From JAWODU01 sp046483125 (GTDB taxonomy: Bacteria > Verrucomicrobiota > Kiritimatiellia > UBA8416 > JAWODU01), in contig JAWODU010000065.1 in the NCBI GenBank assembly GCA_046483125.1, forward strand, positions 1 through 31,141: 31,141 nucleotides of DNA, written 5' to 3'. Below are positions 30,791-31,141 of this stretch, one piece after another. Numbering within the stretch: the first letter of the stretch is position 1; every line of letters starts with the position of its first letter. Position numbers and translations under genes: made by a program. The notes under the pieces were generated by a model that searched no databases, had not been told where the DNA came from, and worked only from the letters and a program-made list of their open reading frames with translations.

Positions 30791-31092
30791 GCGATTAAGA
30801 TTGAGATTAAGATAGTGTCAAAAGTTCCAAGAAAACGGATAAAGAACGAGTTGAAACACTTAATCGCACACTTAACCGCCACCCTTTGTCGTATACGCTT
30901 AAATGACTCTGTTGCAACGGCTGGCACATGACGAGTAAGCAGGTCGGTTAAGGGTGTGCGTCCGCCGCGGCGGAAAGGGTGGCGGTTAAGAAAGCGATTA
31001 AGTGTATTGAAACCGGGGGAGACAGCCAGGATGTGGCCAACCCCCTGCAACAGAGCGAATTGGACAGAAAAGTGTGCTGTCAGCTTTGACAG
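30791..31092. repeat. Right-end non-coding region: GATTAAG array, 32-bp inverted repeat and leader hairpin
   Basis: The 356-bp gap after the epimerase gene has no convincing ORF. GCGATTAAGATTGAGATTAAG lies at 30791-30811. An inverted repeat of 32-bp arms (30856-30887 and 30974-31005) differs only at a 4-base internal loop. Each arm consists of two tandem 12-mers (ACACTTAATCGC, ACACTTAACCGC on the left). A fifth related copy (30945-30960) can pair with 30865-30878 instead, with a 2-base bulge. TCCGCCGCGGCGGA (30961-30974) sits beside the right arm. A small hairpin, CTGTCA-GCTT-TGACAG, lies at 31077-31092. Confidence 0.75.
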
Positions 31093-31120
31093 AACTCCAG
31101 AAAACTGAAGGAGCCGCTCG

Positions 31121-31141
31121 ATGACTGAACCGTACGTGTTC
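31121..31141 (+). CDS. Start of a gene cut by the window edge
   Basis: ATG 31121 is preceded by a strong AAGGAG (31108-31113) at 7-base spacing and opens a frame reading MTEPYVF to the last base. The ribosome-binding site makes a real start likely. The product cannot be identified. Confidence 0.5.

Overview
This 31-kb window reads as a chromosomal segment of a Gram-negative, LPS-making bacterium with high G+C. It carries genes for lipid A (fabZ, lpxA), Kdo (kdsB, kdsA), heptose (an hldA-type kinase), LPS export (lptA, lptB, lptC and one LptF/G permease) and an OmpA-type outer-membrane protein. HprK/HPr/EI follow hpf, where many proteobacteria have rpoN and ptsN. The metal-type KdsA, a MEMO-family protein and the dense intergenic repeats fit the PVC superphylum (Kiritimatiellota/Lentisphaerota or Omnitrophota-like). 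The taxonomic placement is inference from gene content and order, not from a marker gene.

Layout. 1-2076 is the integrase end of an integron. An integron-type tyrosine recombinase faces right. A cassette array faces left with one complete cassette (zinc-ribbon protein plus a well-formed attC) and the start of a second. 2204-3714 holds a MEMO-family gene and, on the other strand, tadA. 4037-7512 holds dnaX, ybaB, recR and a PLP-homeostasis gene, followed by an AsmA-like membrane protein to 8287. 8395-13008 is LPS precursor and export: hldA, kdsB, kdsA, lptC, lptA, lptB. 13326-16738 is hpf-hprK-ptsH-ptsI, then metK. 18073-20528 holds the OmpA-like protein and the LptF/G permease. 20552-21819 (minus) pairs a WaaP/RIO-like kinase with an ICMT-type methyltransferase. 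22072-28041 is a tight run fabZ-lpxA-gspD-gspE-gspF, so lipid A synthesis is coupled to type II secretion. 28067-29413 (minus) is an ATP-cone/uridine-kinase-like fusion, and 29502-30764 is a tagaturonate-epimerase-family protein. The right end holds a large inverted-repeat structure and the first codons of another gene.

The integron is the clearest accessory system. The most unusual feature is the intergenic DNA. Gaps between 3 and 13.3 kb are a mosaic of a few short repeat families: two heptamer arrays, a GATTAAG-type array, a ~32-bp unit and a GACAGGATC unit. A perfect CCGCCGCGGCGG palindrome is nested inside several of these. The repeats reach into genes: they supply the last sense codon and stop codon of two unrelated genes and the last ~21 codons of a third. 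Genes that overlap or abut (recR-yggS, kdsB-kdsA-lptC-lptA, hpf-hprK-ptsH, fabZ-lpxA-gspD-gspE) have none between them.

No rRNA, tRNA, CRISPR array or IS transposase was recognised. No convincing intrinsic terminator was found. All assignments come from reading motifs by eye; no database search was run.
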